From NCBI GenBank assembly GCA_934700615.1, contig CAKUXR010000004.1, forward strand, positions 1 to 64,000: DNA of 64,000 nt. Direction: 5' to 3'. The notes under the pieces were generated by a model. It was not told where the DNA came from and searched no databases. It was given only the letters and a program-made list of their open reading frames with translations. Shown here piece after piece: positions 7,640-15,544 of the stretch. Every line of letters starts with the position of its first letter. The first letter of the stretch is position 1. The position numbers and the translations under genes are program-made. This DNA is from an uncultured Bacteroidales bacterium (lineage in GTDB: Bacteria; Bacteroidota; Bacteroidia; Bacteroidales; UBA932).

Positions 7640-8434
7640 TTATACGGCGACCGGGGCTTTGATTGCAGGCCACGGGTCGTAGCCTTCGAGTGTAAAATCC
7701 TCGTATTTGAAATCGAAGATGCTCTTCACTTCCGGGTTCAGTTTCATTACCGGCAATGGGCGCGGCTCCCTGGAGAGCTGAAGGTCCACCTGTTCGAAGT
7801 GGTTCAGGTATATGTGGGTGTCCCCTGTCGTGTGGATGAATTCTCCCGGTTTCAGTCCGCAGACCTGCGCTATCATCATGGTCAGGAGCGCGTAGGATGC
7901 GATGTTGAACGGCACTCCGAGGAAGGTATCGGCGCTGCGCTGGTAGAGCTGGCAGGAGAGTTTGCCGTCGGCCACGTAGAACTGGAAAAGGCAATGGCAG
8001 GGCGGCAGGGCCATGTTGTCCACTTCGCCCGGGTTCCACGCGGAGACTATCATTCTGCGGGAATCGGGATTGTTCTTTATCATGTCTATGACCTGTGAGA
8101 GCTGGTCGATGCTTCTGCCGTCAGGGGCAGGCCAGCTTCTCCACTGATGTCCATAGACGGGTCCCAGGTCGCCGTTTTCGTCGGCCCATTCGTCCCAGAT
8201 GGAGACTCCGTGATCCTTGAGATACTTGATATTGGTGTCACCGGCAATGAACCAGAGCAGCTCGTAAATGATTGATTTCAGGTGTACTTTCTTGGTGGTC
8301 AGAAGCGGAAAGCCTTCAGCGAGGTCGAACCTCATCTGATAACCGAATATGCTCTGCGTTCCGACACCGGTGCGGTCATGTTTTACAGCTCCGTCTTTAC
8401 GGATGTGGCGGAGGAGATCAAGATATTGTTTCAT
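7640..8434 (-). CDS. thyA: Thymidylate synthase
   Basis: This enzyme methylates dUMP to dTMP using methylene-tetrahydrofolate. The start is set at MKQYLDLLRH, giving 264 residues, the same length as Escherichia coli ThyA. An upstream in-frame ATG would add 18 unrelated residues. With this start the nucleophile is C146 in LPPCHCLFQF, R21 lies in the HDRTGVGT loop and the arginine pair is in SRRM (126-127), numbering that coincides with the E. coli enzyme. It is followed 18 bases later by folA, which regenerates its folate. Confidence 0.98.
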   Translation of the reverse strand: MKQYLDLLRHIRKDGAVKHDRTGVGTQSIFGYQMRFDLAEGFPLLTTKKVHLKSIIYELLWFIAGDTNIKYLKDHGVSIWDEWADENGDLGPVYGHQWRSWPAPDGRSIDQLSQVIDMIKNNPDSRRMIVSAWNPGEVDNMALPPCHCLFQFYVADGKLSCQLYQRSADTFLGVPFNIASYALLTMMIAQVCGLKPGEFIHTTGDTHIYLNHFEQVDLQLSREPRPLPVMKLNPEVKSIFDFKYEDFTLEGYDPWPAIKAPVAV

Positions 8435-8498
8435 TGGCCTGGGACCTATATGCAGTTGCCTCAGAATTCTTTTACAGATCTGAGGCAACTTGAGTTAT

Positions 8499-9548
8499 CT
8501 ATCTTACTGAGAATGCGAATATTATTGCCTGTTCGAACACTTCTCCCGGACGGAGTACTGTCGTCGGATATGAAGGCTCGTTAGGGGAATCCGGATAGTG
8601 CTGGCATTCTATGGCAACACCGTCATAGTCGTGGTAGATGTGCCCGTCTTTTCCTTCAGGACAGCCTTCGAGCCAGTTTCCGGTATAGATCTGTACTCCA
8701 GGCTGTGTGGTGAGGACTTCGAGAACACGTCCGCTTTCCGGTGAGTAGAGTTCTGCCGCAGACTGAATCTGTCCCGGCTCGGCTCCGTCAATGACGTAGC
8801 AGTTATCGTATCCTTTTCCGTATTTCAATGCCGGATAGTCGGCCTTGATGTCTCTTCCGAGCGTCTTGGCATTGACAAAATCCATTGGGGTTCCTGCGAC
8901 GTCTTCCGGTTCTCCGACAGGTATAAGTGTCTCATTTGTAGGGAGATATTCAGAAGCGTTCAGTTTCAGTTCGTGGTTCAGCACTGTGCCTGAGCCCTCG
9001 CCGTCGAGATTGAAATATGCGTGATTTGTCAGGTTCACGACTGTCGCCGCGTCGGTTTCAGCGGTGAAGGTCAATGCCAGTTCGTTCTCTTCTGACCACT
9101 CGTAGTGGGCCACGACCTTGAGATTGCCCGGATATCCGGCTTCCCCGTCTTCCGAGAAGTACATGAATTCCACTGCATCGCCTACTATCCTGCTGTCCCA
9201 TACCTGATTCTGGAATCCGTCAGGGCCTCCATGGAGGTGGTTGCAGGCGTTGTTGATAGGGAGTTCGTATTCCTTTCCGTCGAGGGTGAAGTGGCCCTTG
9301 GCGACTCTGTTGGCATATCTTCCAGGGCATTTGCCGAAGCATGGGCCGTCTCCGAAGTATGATTCGGGAACAGGATATCCCAGAACGACGTCAGCCATTT
9401 TTCCGTTCTTGTCAGGCACTACAATTGAAACAATTCCAGCTCCGATGCTGGACAATTTGACCGATGCGCCTGATTCATTTGTCAATGTGTAGAGGTATAT
9501 TTCCCTGCCGTCGGCAGTCTTGCCCCAAAGTGTTTTTTCAATCTGCAT
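8499..9548 (-). CDS. galM: Aldose 1-epimerase (galactose mutarotase)
   Basis: This protein of about 349 residues interconverts alpha and beta anomers of galactose and glucose. The start is placed at MQIEKTLWGK, because the upstream in-frame extension crosses the -7 box and palindrome region. Family motifs are clear: CNHLHGG with the substrate histidine, NLTNHAYFNLDG with the second histidine, and the catalytic glutamate in the VAIECQHYPDSPN segment near the C-terminus. No signal peptide is present, so it is cytoplasmic. It can feed the galactokinase encoded at 36582-37742. It is separated from the upstream mutarotase-like gene by a strong hairpin and has its own promoter. Confidence 0.95.
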   Translation of the reverse strand: MQIEKTLWGKTADGREIYLYTLTNESGASVKLSSIGAGIVSIVVPDKNGKMADVVLGYPVPESYFGDGPCFGKCPGRYANRVAKGHFTLDGKEYELPINNACNHLHGGPDGFQNQVWDSRIVGDAVEFMYFSEDGEAGYPGNLKVVAHYEWSEENELALTFTAETDAATVVNLTNHAYFNLDGEGSGTVLNHELKLNASEYLPTNETLIPVGEPEDVAGTPMDFVNAKTLGRDIKADYPALKYGKGYDNCYVIDGAEPGQIQSAAELYSPESGRVLEVLTTQPGVQIYTGNWLEGCPEGKDGHIYHDYDGVAIECQHYPDSPNEPSYPTTVLRPGEVFEQAIIFAFSVR

Positions 9549-9554
9549 ACAATT

Positions 9555-9581
9555 AAGGACGTGAGATTTGCCCACGTCCTT
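9555..9581. promoter_or_regulatory. Palindrome at the galM transcription start
   Basis: AAGGACGTG and CACGTCCTT form a perfect 9-bp inverted repeat with a 9-base loop. It lies directly after the galM -7 box (9582-9589, minus strand) and ends 6 bases before the galM ATG. It could be a repressor operator overlapping the start site or a leader hairpin masking the start codon. Confidence 0.55.
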
Positions 9582-9589
9582 CAAATTTA
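9582..9589 (-). promoter_or_regulatory. -7 promoter element of galM
   Basis: TAAATTTG on the minus strand matches TAnnTTTG exactly, 34 bases upstream of the galM ATG. Confidence 0.6.
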
Positions 9590-9652
9590 TAATTATTCCC
9601 GCTTTTTAGCAAATAAGTAATTCTTAAAACGCTTACTAAACAGGTGATAAAG

Positions 9653-9697
9653 CCCAAAGTTCACAAGTTTGTGGACCACAAGTTTGTGAACTTTGGG
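9653..9697 (-). terminator. Strong hairpin ending the saccharide-utilisation operon
   Basis: CCCAAAGTTCACAA (9653-9666) and TTGTGAACTTTGGG (9684-9697) form a perfect 14-bp stem. The loop repeats part of the stem, and CACAAGTTTGTG occurs twice. It lies 15 bases past the stop codon of the last operon gene. No long T run follows, so it may act as an mRNA 3'-end stabiliser as much as a terminator. Confidence 0.65.
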
Positions 9698-9712
9698 GAA
9701 ATCATCGCCCAA

Positions 9713-10627
9713 CTACTTCACTGTCAGCTTATATGACACACTCCATTTGAATGATTCTCCGGGATGGATATCGTAGGGAGTATGCGGCTCGACACAGGCG
9801 ATTCTGCGAATTCCCCAGAAAACGGCATGATGCATGACGGCATCAGATGAGACCTCAACGGAAGGGGCTCTTCCGTCCTCCAATACAGATGACATCTTGA
9901 AACCGTAAGGGCTATAACCCGATGGGGAATGGACATTACCCATATAGACAGTTTCACCGGTCACCAGCGGTCTGAGGAAACGGATTCCACTGTCAGTCAA
10001 AGCCACACTGTCATACTCGCTTCTCCAGTCCCCGGCCGGAGGGAAAGGAAAGCCAATGCCAGACCATGGCCCTGTACCACGGCCTCCTAAAGTGAAGAAA
10101 TTATGATTATATACCATCCCCTCCAAAGGACGGGAACCGATATTGGACAGGTAATGTTCAATCCGGAATGAACCTGGACGGTCGCATAGCACTATCTTCT
10201 TAACATATTCATAACCATACTCTTCCCCATTGACGGACTGCATGAAAGACACCTCATTTCCGGACACTTCCACAAAACGCTTGCCCTCATCCGCCAACGG
10301 ATACCTGTGGAACCAGTCATATGGTTTTTCATCCTCACGGCGAAGAATCCCGACACCAGGCTTGACGAACAATCCTCCGGGGGCAGCGTCATCATAACCA
10401 TTCTGAGAAAACTCCTCGACAGGACCGGTCAGACAATCATGCCTATATGGGTCATGCCCGTCATACCACTGTCCAGAAAAAACGACGCCGCCATACTCGA
10501 TACGGGAAAATACGCCGGCCCGGTCGAACCTTGCCCCACGATAAAAGCCGGTCTTCTCGTCAGGGACAGAAACAGTCAGTCTCAAGTCTCCTGACTCAAG
10601 ACTGACAAAAGGATATTCTGAATTCAT
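9713..10627 (-). CDS. Aldose-epimerase-like sugar mutarotase
   Basis: This 304-residue cytoplasmic-looking protein has a galactose-mutarotase-like beta-sandwich pattern: VKKIVLCDRPGSFRIEHYLSN, then MVYNHNFFTLGGRG, where an NHNFF histidine takes the place of the GalM NHxYFN motif, and EPHTPYDIHPGESFKW near the end. It is more divergent than the neighbouring GalM and lacks a typical signal peptide. It is the last gene of the saccharide operon, 10 bases after the DUF6259 hydrolase gene. It probably acts on the sugar released by this locus. Substrate unknown. Confidence 0.72.
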   Translation of the reverse strand: MNSEYPFVSLESGDLRLTVSVPDEKTGFYRGARFDRAGVFSRIEYGGVVFSGQWYDGHDPYRHDCLTGPVEEFSQNGYDDAAPGGLFVKPGVGILRREDEKPYDWFHRYPLADEGKRFVEVSGNEVSFMQSVNGEEYGYEYVKKIVLCDRPGSFRIEHYLSNIGSRPLEGMVYNHNFFTLGGRGTGPWSGIGFPFPPAGDWRSEYDSVALTDSGIRFLRPLVTGETVYMGNVHSPSGYSPYGFKMSSVLEDGRAPSVEVSSDAVMHHAVFWGIRRIACVEPHTPYDIHPGESFKWSVSYKLTVK

Positions 10628-10637
10628 CGGTCAAATT

Positions 10638-12734
10638 CTATTTCTCAAATATCAGAACCGCGAGGTCATACTGTCCAAGTTTCACAATGCCTGATTTTGA
10701 GACCTCCGCATTTCCAAGTACCGACCAGTCAACCAGTTTCGCTCCGTCAACATTGACACGGGTCTTTACGGCAGATGCTTTCCTATTCTGATTGGCCACC
10801 ACTACCGCAATCCGTTTCTCTCCGACGAAAGAACGGGCGTCCGCGGCCGGATTGGAGTTCGAGAAACCCAAGACATCATTGTATCTTCCCAGCAGAAGTT
10901 CATCCCGATATTTGGACTTTATGTCATTGACCTGACGAAGATAATTCTGATAAACTGGGGTATCGTCGATGAGATCGCGGCAACGGTAGATTTCAATGTC
11001 ATTCCGCTGGCCGTCAAGCAGCGTATTGTTCACGTGCCAATAAACATCATTGTCATCGCGCTGTCCCCTGTCCGTAAAGACCAGTTCTGGGAATGTGTAG
11101 CGGAAGAAATTCATGAAGCGCTCCTTTCCGTCATTGGCCGGATATCCGTGGGTATAATCACAATACTGGGCAAGCACATCCACTGTCCCTTCAGCGCCTA
11201 ATGCGAATTCAGGGGCCTTTTCAGCATAACGGTCACGTAAAGTCTTCAGCATCTGGGCACGTTTGGCAATACCGAAAACATCTGGAACAGGATATTCACG
11301 GGAACAATCCCAGTCCGTGCTCTGTTTTTCCGTATAACCAAGCTGGTCAAAGAATACACTGGACGCTCCAAGATTATAGGCCCTGTCCTGAAGGGCGAAC
11401 AGCACCTTGTTCCATTCAGGGTCCTTCATCTTTGCCACGGCAAATGTACGGGCATCATACTCTCCGAGCCAAGTGCCCATTCCCGTAAAGCGGTAATGCT
11501 CATGCAGTTCCGAACCGGTATTGTCATGACGGCATACGCGGCTGCCCGCGCCACTCTTATAGAAGCGGCTCTCTTTGTCGATCAGTTTGCCGTTATAGTA
11601 CAGAAGAAGGTGGCTGCCATCCGCCTGATATTTGGCAATCGCGTCTTTAAGGGCGGCATCACCTCCCTGCGATTCATCGGGAGAATAGTCAGGATTGCCG
11701 TGGTCCATTCCTTCCGCCCACCATCCGAACAGAAAGACCGCATTGGAGTTTACGCTTTTGTCCACATCTTTCAGATGTCCATACAGGTCAGGATAACGGA
11801 AGAAATACTCACCATACTGGTGCTTGAAGATGACTCTCTGCCAGCTGTTCATCTGACGCAGCCACATAGGAGTTTCACGATGGTCCCACCAGGTATCAAC
11901 CCATCTGCGATAGATGCGGGAAGCCACATGCCACGTTCCGGCATAAGGTGAAACGACATTGGCGTCACACGACCAGTCCTCTCCGGCGAAGCAGTGCGGA
12001 TACTTGTAGAAGCCAAGTTCCAGGTCATCAAATTTCCCGTCCTGTCCCTTATAGACACGTATTCCATGCCAAGTGTCCTGGAAGGTAGTGTCATGACTGC
12101 CAAGATATAATCCTTGTTTCTCGCCAATCAGCGCAAAACAGTTCATGAATACCTTATGACCATATTTCACGTCAATGCTGCGGAAGAACTGCTCCGGGCT
12201 CTTGTATGGAGACGCCGATATATGACCTCCTATCAGCTTTACAGGATCATCATAAAGTTTTCCGCCGAATTCGGACGTATATAGCTTATGGTCAGCAGGA
12301 ATATTGACATTCCTGACCAGCGGATAATGGATTTCACGGATGACAGTATGCTCGACATTGTTCTGCATGGAGACTCCGAAACGGACTTTATCGCTTTCCA
12401 GAGATACTCTAAGGTTCAGTTTCATGTCCAGGTCAATGTCGCGGCTTCTCAATGTCCCGTACGAAATCGTTATCACATTCCCATCCTTAGAAACCGAAGG
12501 CTTCTGCCCTTCTCCGGTAACTTGAATTTCCTTTTCCGAAGGAGAGTCGTAATAAAGTCTCCACAGATAACCTCCGGAAGCATAGTCCTGTCCGGTAACA
12601 TTGTCCTTGAGACTTTCCAATGCGCCGTCAGCACCGATGGTGACACTCATGAGATCATTCGAAAGGGAATATGTCTGTGCTGAAAGCCCTGCACATAAGA
12701 GCATTGCAGCCATGAGGAAGAAAACTTTTTTCAT
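10638..12734 (-). CDS. DUF6259-type secreted glycoside-hydrolase-like protein
   Basis: This 698-residue protein has a signal peptide (MKKVFFLMAAMLLCAGLSAQ) and is probably periplasmic. The N-terminal 270 residues form a beta-sandwich-like region. They are followed by a TIM-barrel-like region with conserved-looking acids in VFLFGWWAEGMDHGNPDY, ASSVFFDQLGY and FALGAEGTVD, and a short C-terminal beta domain. This layout resembles DUF6259 proteins, related to retaining alpha-glycosidases such as GH31 and GH36. The D in FFDQLGY and E in LGAEG are plausible catalytic acids, but this is inference. It abuts the upstream EEP gene by 1 base, so co-translation is likely. It is the only obvious glycosidase of the locus. 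Confidence 0.75.
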   Translation of the reverse strand: MKKVFFLMAAMLLCAGLSAQTYSLSNDLMSVTIGADGALESLKDNVTGQDYASGGYLWRLYYDSPSEKEIQVTGEGQKPSVSKDGNVITISYGTLRSRDIDLDMKLNLRVSLESDKVRFGVSMQNNVEHTVIREIHYPLVRNVNIPADHKLYTSEFGGKLYDDPVKLIGGHISASPYKSPEQFFRSIDVKYGHKVFMNCFALIGEKQGLYLGSHDTTFQDTWHGIRVYKGQDGKFDDLELGFYKYPHCFAGEDWSCDANVVSPYAGTWHVASRIYRRWVDTWWDHRETPMWLRQMNSWQRVIFKHQYGEYFFRYPDLYGHLKDVDKSVNSNAVFLFGWWAEGMDHGNPDYSPDESQGGDAALKDAIAKYQADGSHLLLYYNGKLIDKESRFYKSGAGSRVCRHDNTGSELHEHYRFTGMGTWLGEYDARTFAVAKMKDPEWNKVLFALQDRAYNLGASSVFFDQLGYTEKQSTDWDCSREYPVPDVFGIAKRAQMLKTLRDRYAEKAPEFALGAEGTVDVLAQYCDYTHGYPANDGKERFMNFFRYTFPELVFTDRGQRDDNDVYWHVNNTLLDGQRNDIEIYRCRDLIDDTPVYQNYLRQVNDIKSKYRDELLLGRYNDVLGFSNSNPAADARSFVGEKRIAVVVANQNRKASAVKTRVNVDGAKLVDWSVLGNAEVSKSGIVKLGQYDLAVLIFEK

Positions 12735-12735
12735 T

Positions 12736-13896
12736 CTACTTGGATATTTTCACATCTGCACTGACCGGGAAATGGTCAGATGCATAAAGATCATTATATA
12801 GCGTGTTGTTGCAGTGATAAGCCGAAACTTTCACATTATTGCGATAATAAATATAATCAATTCTGGACTTTCCCTGCTGAGTTGACCATCCGTTATAGGT
12901 ATTCGGTGCTCCGTCACGTGTCTCAGCATCCGCAAAAGCATCTTTCCACCATGTCTTGTATGTAGCCGTGGCCGATGCAGAAGGAACGGCATTGAAATCC
13001 CCCACAAAGAAAGAAGGAAGCCCGTCAGGGTTATATTTCTTTTCAATGTCAATGTAAACGTGGGCAAACTTGGCGTTAGGAGCCGCGTTGAGACAGGCAT
13101 GAGTGCACATCATGAAGAACTTCATCCCAGTCTCTTTATGGGTGAATACGGCACAACACCCGCCTCTGTTGAAGTTGCCCTTGTCGCCAGTGTCATTGGA
13201 TACGCACACATCCGGATTTTCTGAAGCCCAGAAATAATGCCAGTCGGACATGGTGAATTTGGATGTACGGAACAGTATTCCCATAGCCTTGTCACCTTGG
13301 CCGTTCTGCCAGTAAGGGCTGAAGAAAGCCAATGTATAGTCTTTGTCAAATGCTGCTTTCAAGTCCTTCTGGGCCTGAGTGCTGACCTCCTGCACTCCGA
13401 AGATATCGAATGCATTGTCCTTTATGGAGGAAATCAGTCTCGGAAGCCTGGCGCTCCATATATTGTCGGCATCCTTGTCAAGGTTGGACATTCTGATATT
13501 GTAAGTGCCTATCCTGAACTCGGCTGTCTTCATGTCCTGTCCGTTGTCGGCTGCCGCCTGTCTGACATTGACAATACACTCGGGTGCATTTTGGGCTTTG
13601 AACGTGACTGTTGCAGGACGTTCCTGATTATAAGGATTTTTCATCACTCTGACATTGACTTCGGCATTTCCGGTTCCTTTTGTTTTGGACAGGACGACAT
13701 AGGCCGAAGATTCTTCATTGACCTCGGCGGTCCATCTGCAGTCCGCCTCAACTTTGATTGTCTCTGTACTGAGTCCCGCAGGCACATTGATTTCAGACGG
13801 GTTTACAGAAAGGTGGTTCTCCCCACCTCCATCCTTGGTGCAGGATGTGATGAAGAGAGCCACTGCCATTAATATTAAACCAATTTTGTATTTCAT
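12736..13896 (-). CDS. BACON-EEP lipoprotein, phosphodiesterase-like
   Basis: This 386-residue lipoprotein has a signal peptide ending in lipobox ITSC. A BACON domain (about 30-115) is followed by an endonuclease/exonuclease/phosphatase (EEP, DNase I-like) domain. EEP motifs are complete: IGTYNIRMS, the metal glutamate in IFGVQEVS, FFVGDFNAVP and the terminal SDHFPV. EEP enzymes cleave phosphodiester or phosphomonoester bonds. Secreted EEP proteins next to SusCD more likely act on phosphorylated glycans or lipid head groups than on DNA, but this is inference. It is a paralogue of the first gene of the operon (20809-21735): both share GMKFF and YNP..LPSFF segments. Confidence 0.85.
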   Translation of the reverse strand: MKYKIGLILMAVALFITSCTKDGGGENHLSVNPSEINVPAGLSTETIKVEADCRWTAEVNEESSAYVVLSKTKGTGNAEVNVRVMKNPYNQERPATVTFKAQNAPECIVNVRQAAADNGQDMKTAEFRIGTYNIRMSNLDKDADNIWSARLPRLISSIKDNAFDIFGVQEVSTQAQKDLKAAFDKDYTLAFFSPYWQNGQGDKAMGILFRTSKFTMSDWHYFWASENPDVCVSNDTGDKGNFNRGGCCAVFTHKETGMKFFMMCTHACLNAAPNAKFAHVYIDIEKKYNPDGLPSFFVGDFNAVPSASATATYKTWWKDAFADAETRDGAPNTYNGWSTQQGKSRIDYIYYRNNVKVSAYHCNNTLYNDLYASDHFPVSADVKISK

Positions 13897-13899
13897 ATG

Positions 13900-15507
13900 T
13901 TACTTCTTGATTTTCACCAGAATATCATCTATGAAGAATCTCTCGTCAGGTTTTCCGGCCTTCACTGAATTCTCCGCGCCGACGCTTTCGATTTTCAGGA
14001 CGGTAGTCTGGTCTGCTCCTGTTATGGTAAAGGTGAATGACTTGAATTCATCCATCGGAAGTGCCATAACGCCGCCGTCACTGACAGTACCCTTAGTAGC
14101 TGTAACTACCGGCTTCGCATTGCAGGCCTCGCCGTATGCGGTCGTCATTCCTCCGGCTTTCATGCTGACAGTAAGATCGGCGGAGGTGAGTCCCATCTCC
14201 TTGAGACGTTCACCGACATTGACAGAATAAGAGCCGTGTATATAGAACTCGTTCTTGCTGAATGCCATAGCCTCGTCTGCATAGCCGACCTGAAGGAATC
14301 CCGGACGGGAATAACATGCAACAGGAGTTACAATTGCAGGCATTGTTTCTACGTTTTCTGCCGTATATGAAGGTGCCGTCCTGGTACCTGAAGTCCATGC
14401 TTCCAGGAAGGTGGCATGCATCAGACAGAATGCCGGAGCGCCTATGATATTGTCGAATCCTTCCGAGAATACAACTTCTGAAGCATCCTGTGCAGGCAGA
14501 TTGCTTCTTTCTCCCTCGGCAGGGACCAGAGCTATTCCATTCTGCATTGTGACACCGACTGATGCTGAAGCGCATGACAGGGTTTCCTTGACAATGAGTT
14601 TTCCGCCGGCATTGACTTTCTTCGATTCAGGGATCTCGAAGTCAAGATATTTTACCGCCGCATCTGATTTTCCGGAAGACGCCGCTCCGACTTCTGTCCA
14701 TGTGGCACCGCCATCCGAGCTCCAGCTGTAACTGTCCTCTTTCTCCTTTCGCTGACCTTTCACAAGACGGACCTTTCCATAGACCTCGGATTTGAACGGA
14801 ATGGTATAGGTAAACGTCCATTTGTCATTTCCAGTCGCACAAAGACCTTCCTGATAGCCCGCAAATTTAGTAGGATTGGTGTGGGCAGGACGGGCCACGA
14901 CAAATACTGTAGGTTCATCTCCTGTTGCCTCTATTTCAAGGCCGTCACTGAATGTTACCTTGCTGCCGTCGACAGTCGCACCCAATATAGGCATTTCCGT
15001 GAAATCTACCTTGATAATTTTTCCGCCGGCTATGTCAATGTCCTGTCCGGTAGTAAATACTTGGAGCATCGGAAATCCATATCCTGTCGGCTCCGGCTCC
15101 GGTTCTGGTTCTGGTTCTGGCTCCGGTTCGGGTTCCGGCTCATTCGGATTTCCGCTTTGGGTAACATCCAGAAAAGCCTTGGCTGATTCTCCGGCCTCGA
15201 AGACGAGAACTGCCGAACGCTCCTCTTTACCGGGATTCTCAACTACCTTTATTTGCATTGACACTGAACCGTTTCCGGCGATTCTATCGACCTTCACCCA
15301 TTGTATTTCATTCCCGTCCGCATCTGTACGGGATATCGTCCACTGAGTATTGGCCTCAACATTTATATCGAAGACTTCAGCAGTATAGTCTGCGGATATT
15401 GACGTAGGCTTGACACTGATGGAAGGATCGATTTCTATCTGACTTTCAGATTTGCACCCCCAGAGCACTGCCGCCAGGGTTAATGCACATATTATATATC
15501 TTTTCAT
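13900..15507 (-). CDS. BACON-domain surface lipoprotein with EP-repeat linker
   Basis: The start at MKRYIICALTL gives 535 residues and a lipoprotein signal ending LWGC. A BACON domain (about 25-120) is joined by nine Glu-Pro repeats to a C-terminal region of about 390 residues, predicted mostly beta, with no recognised catalytic motif. Its position after SusD and its architecture suit a SusE/SusF-like surface glycan-binding protein, with BACON as a spacer or carbohydrate-binding module. The Glu-Pro stretch is coded by six-base units (15089-15141) and could vary in length by slippage. It lies 3 bases upstream of the BACON-EEP gene. Confidence 0.75.
   Translation of the reverse strand: MKRYIICALTLAAVLWGCKSESQIEIDPSISVKPTSISADYTAEVFDINVEANTQWTISRTDADGNEIQWVKVDRIAGNGSVSMQIKVVENPGKEERSAVLVFEAGESAKAFLDVTQSGNPNEPEPEPEPEPEPEPEPEPTGYGFPMLQVFTTGQDIDIAGGKIIKVDFTEMPILGATVDGSKVTFSDGLEIEATGDEPTVFVVARPAHTNPTKFAGYQEGLCATGNDKWTFTYTIPFKSEVYGKVRLVKGQRKEKEDSYSWSSDGGATWTEVGAASSGKSDAAVKYLDFEIPESKKVNAGGKLIVKETLSCASASVGVTMQNGIALVPAEGERSNLPAQDASEVVFSEGFDNIIGAPAFCLMHATFLEAWTSGTRTAPSYTAENVETMPAIVTPVACYSRPGFLQVGYADEAMAFSKNEFYIHGSYSVNVGERLKEMGLTSADLTVSMKAGGMTTAYGEACNAKPVVTATKGTVSDGGVMALPMDEFKSFTFTITGADQTTVLKIESVGAENSVKAGKPDERFFIDDILVKIKK
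15089..15141. repeat. Hexanucleotide repeat encoding Glu-Pro linker
   Basis: About nine imperfect tandem units of the GGCTCC/GGTTCT type encode Glu-Pro on the minus strand. Each unit is 6 bases, so gain or loss of units would stay in frame and change only linker length. Confidence 0.8.
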
Positions 15508-15544
15508 TTGTATCGCATTTCTAAAACACCGCAATTGCGGAATA

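Noticed and set aside
15089..15141. Tandem repeat considered as a CRISPR array
   Set aside because: Units are 6 bases with no spacers and encode Glu-Pro in frame.
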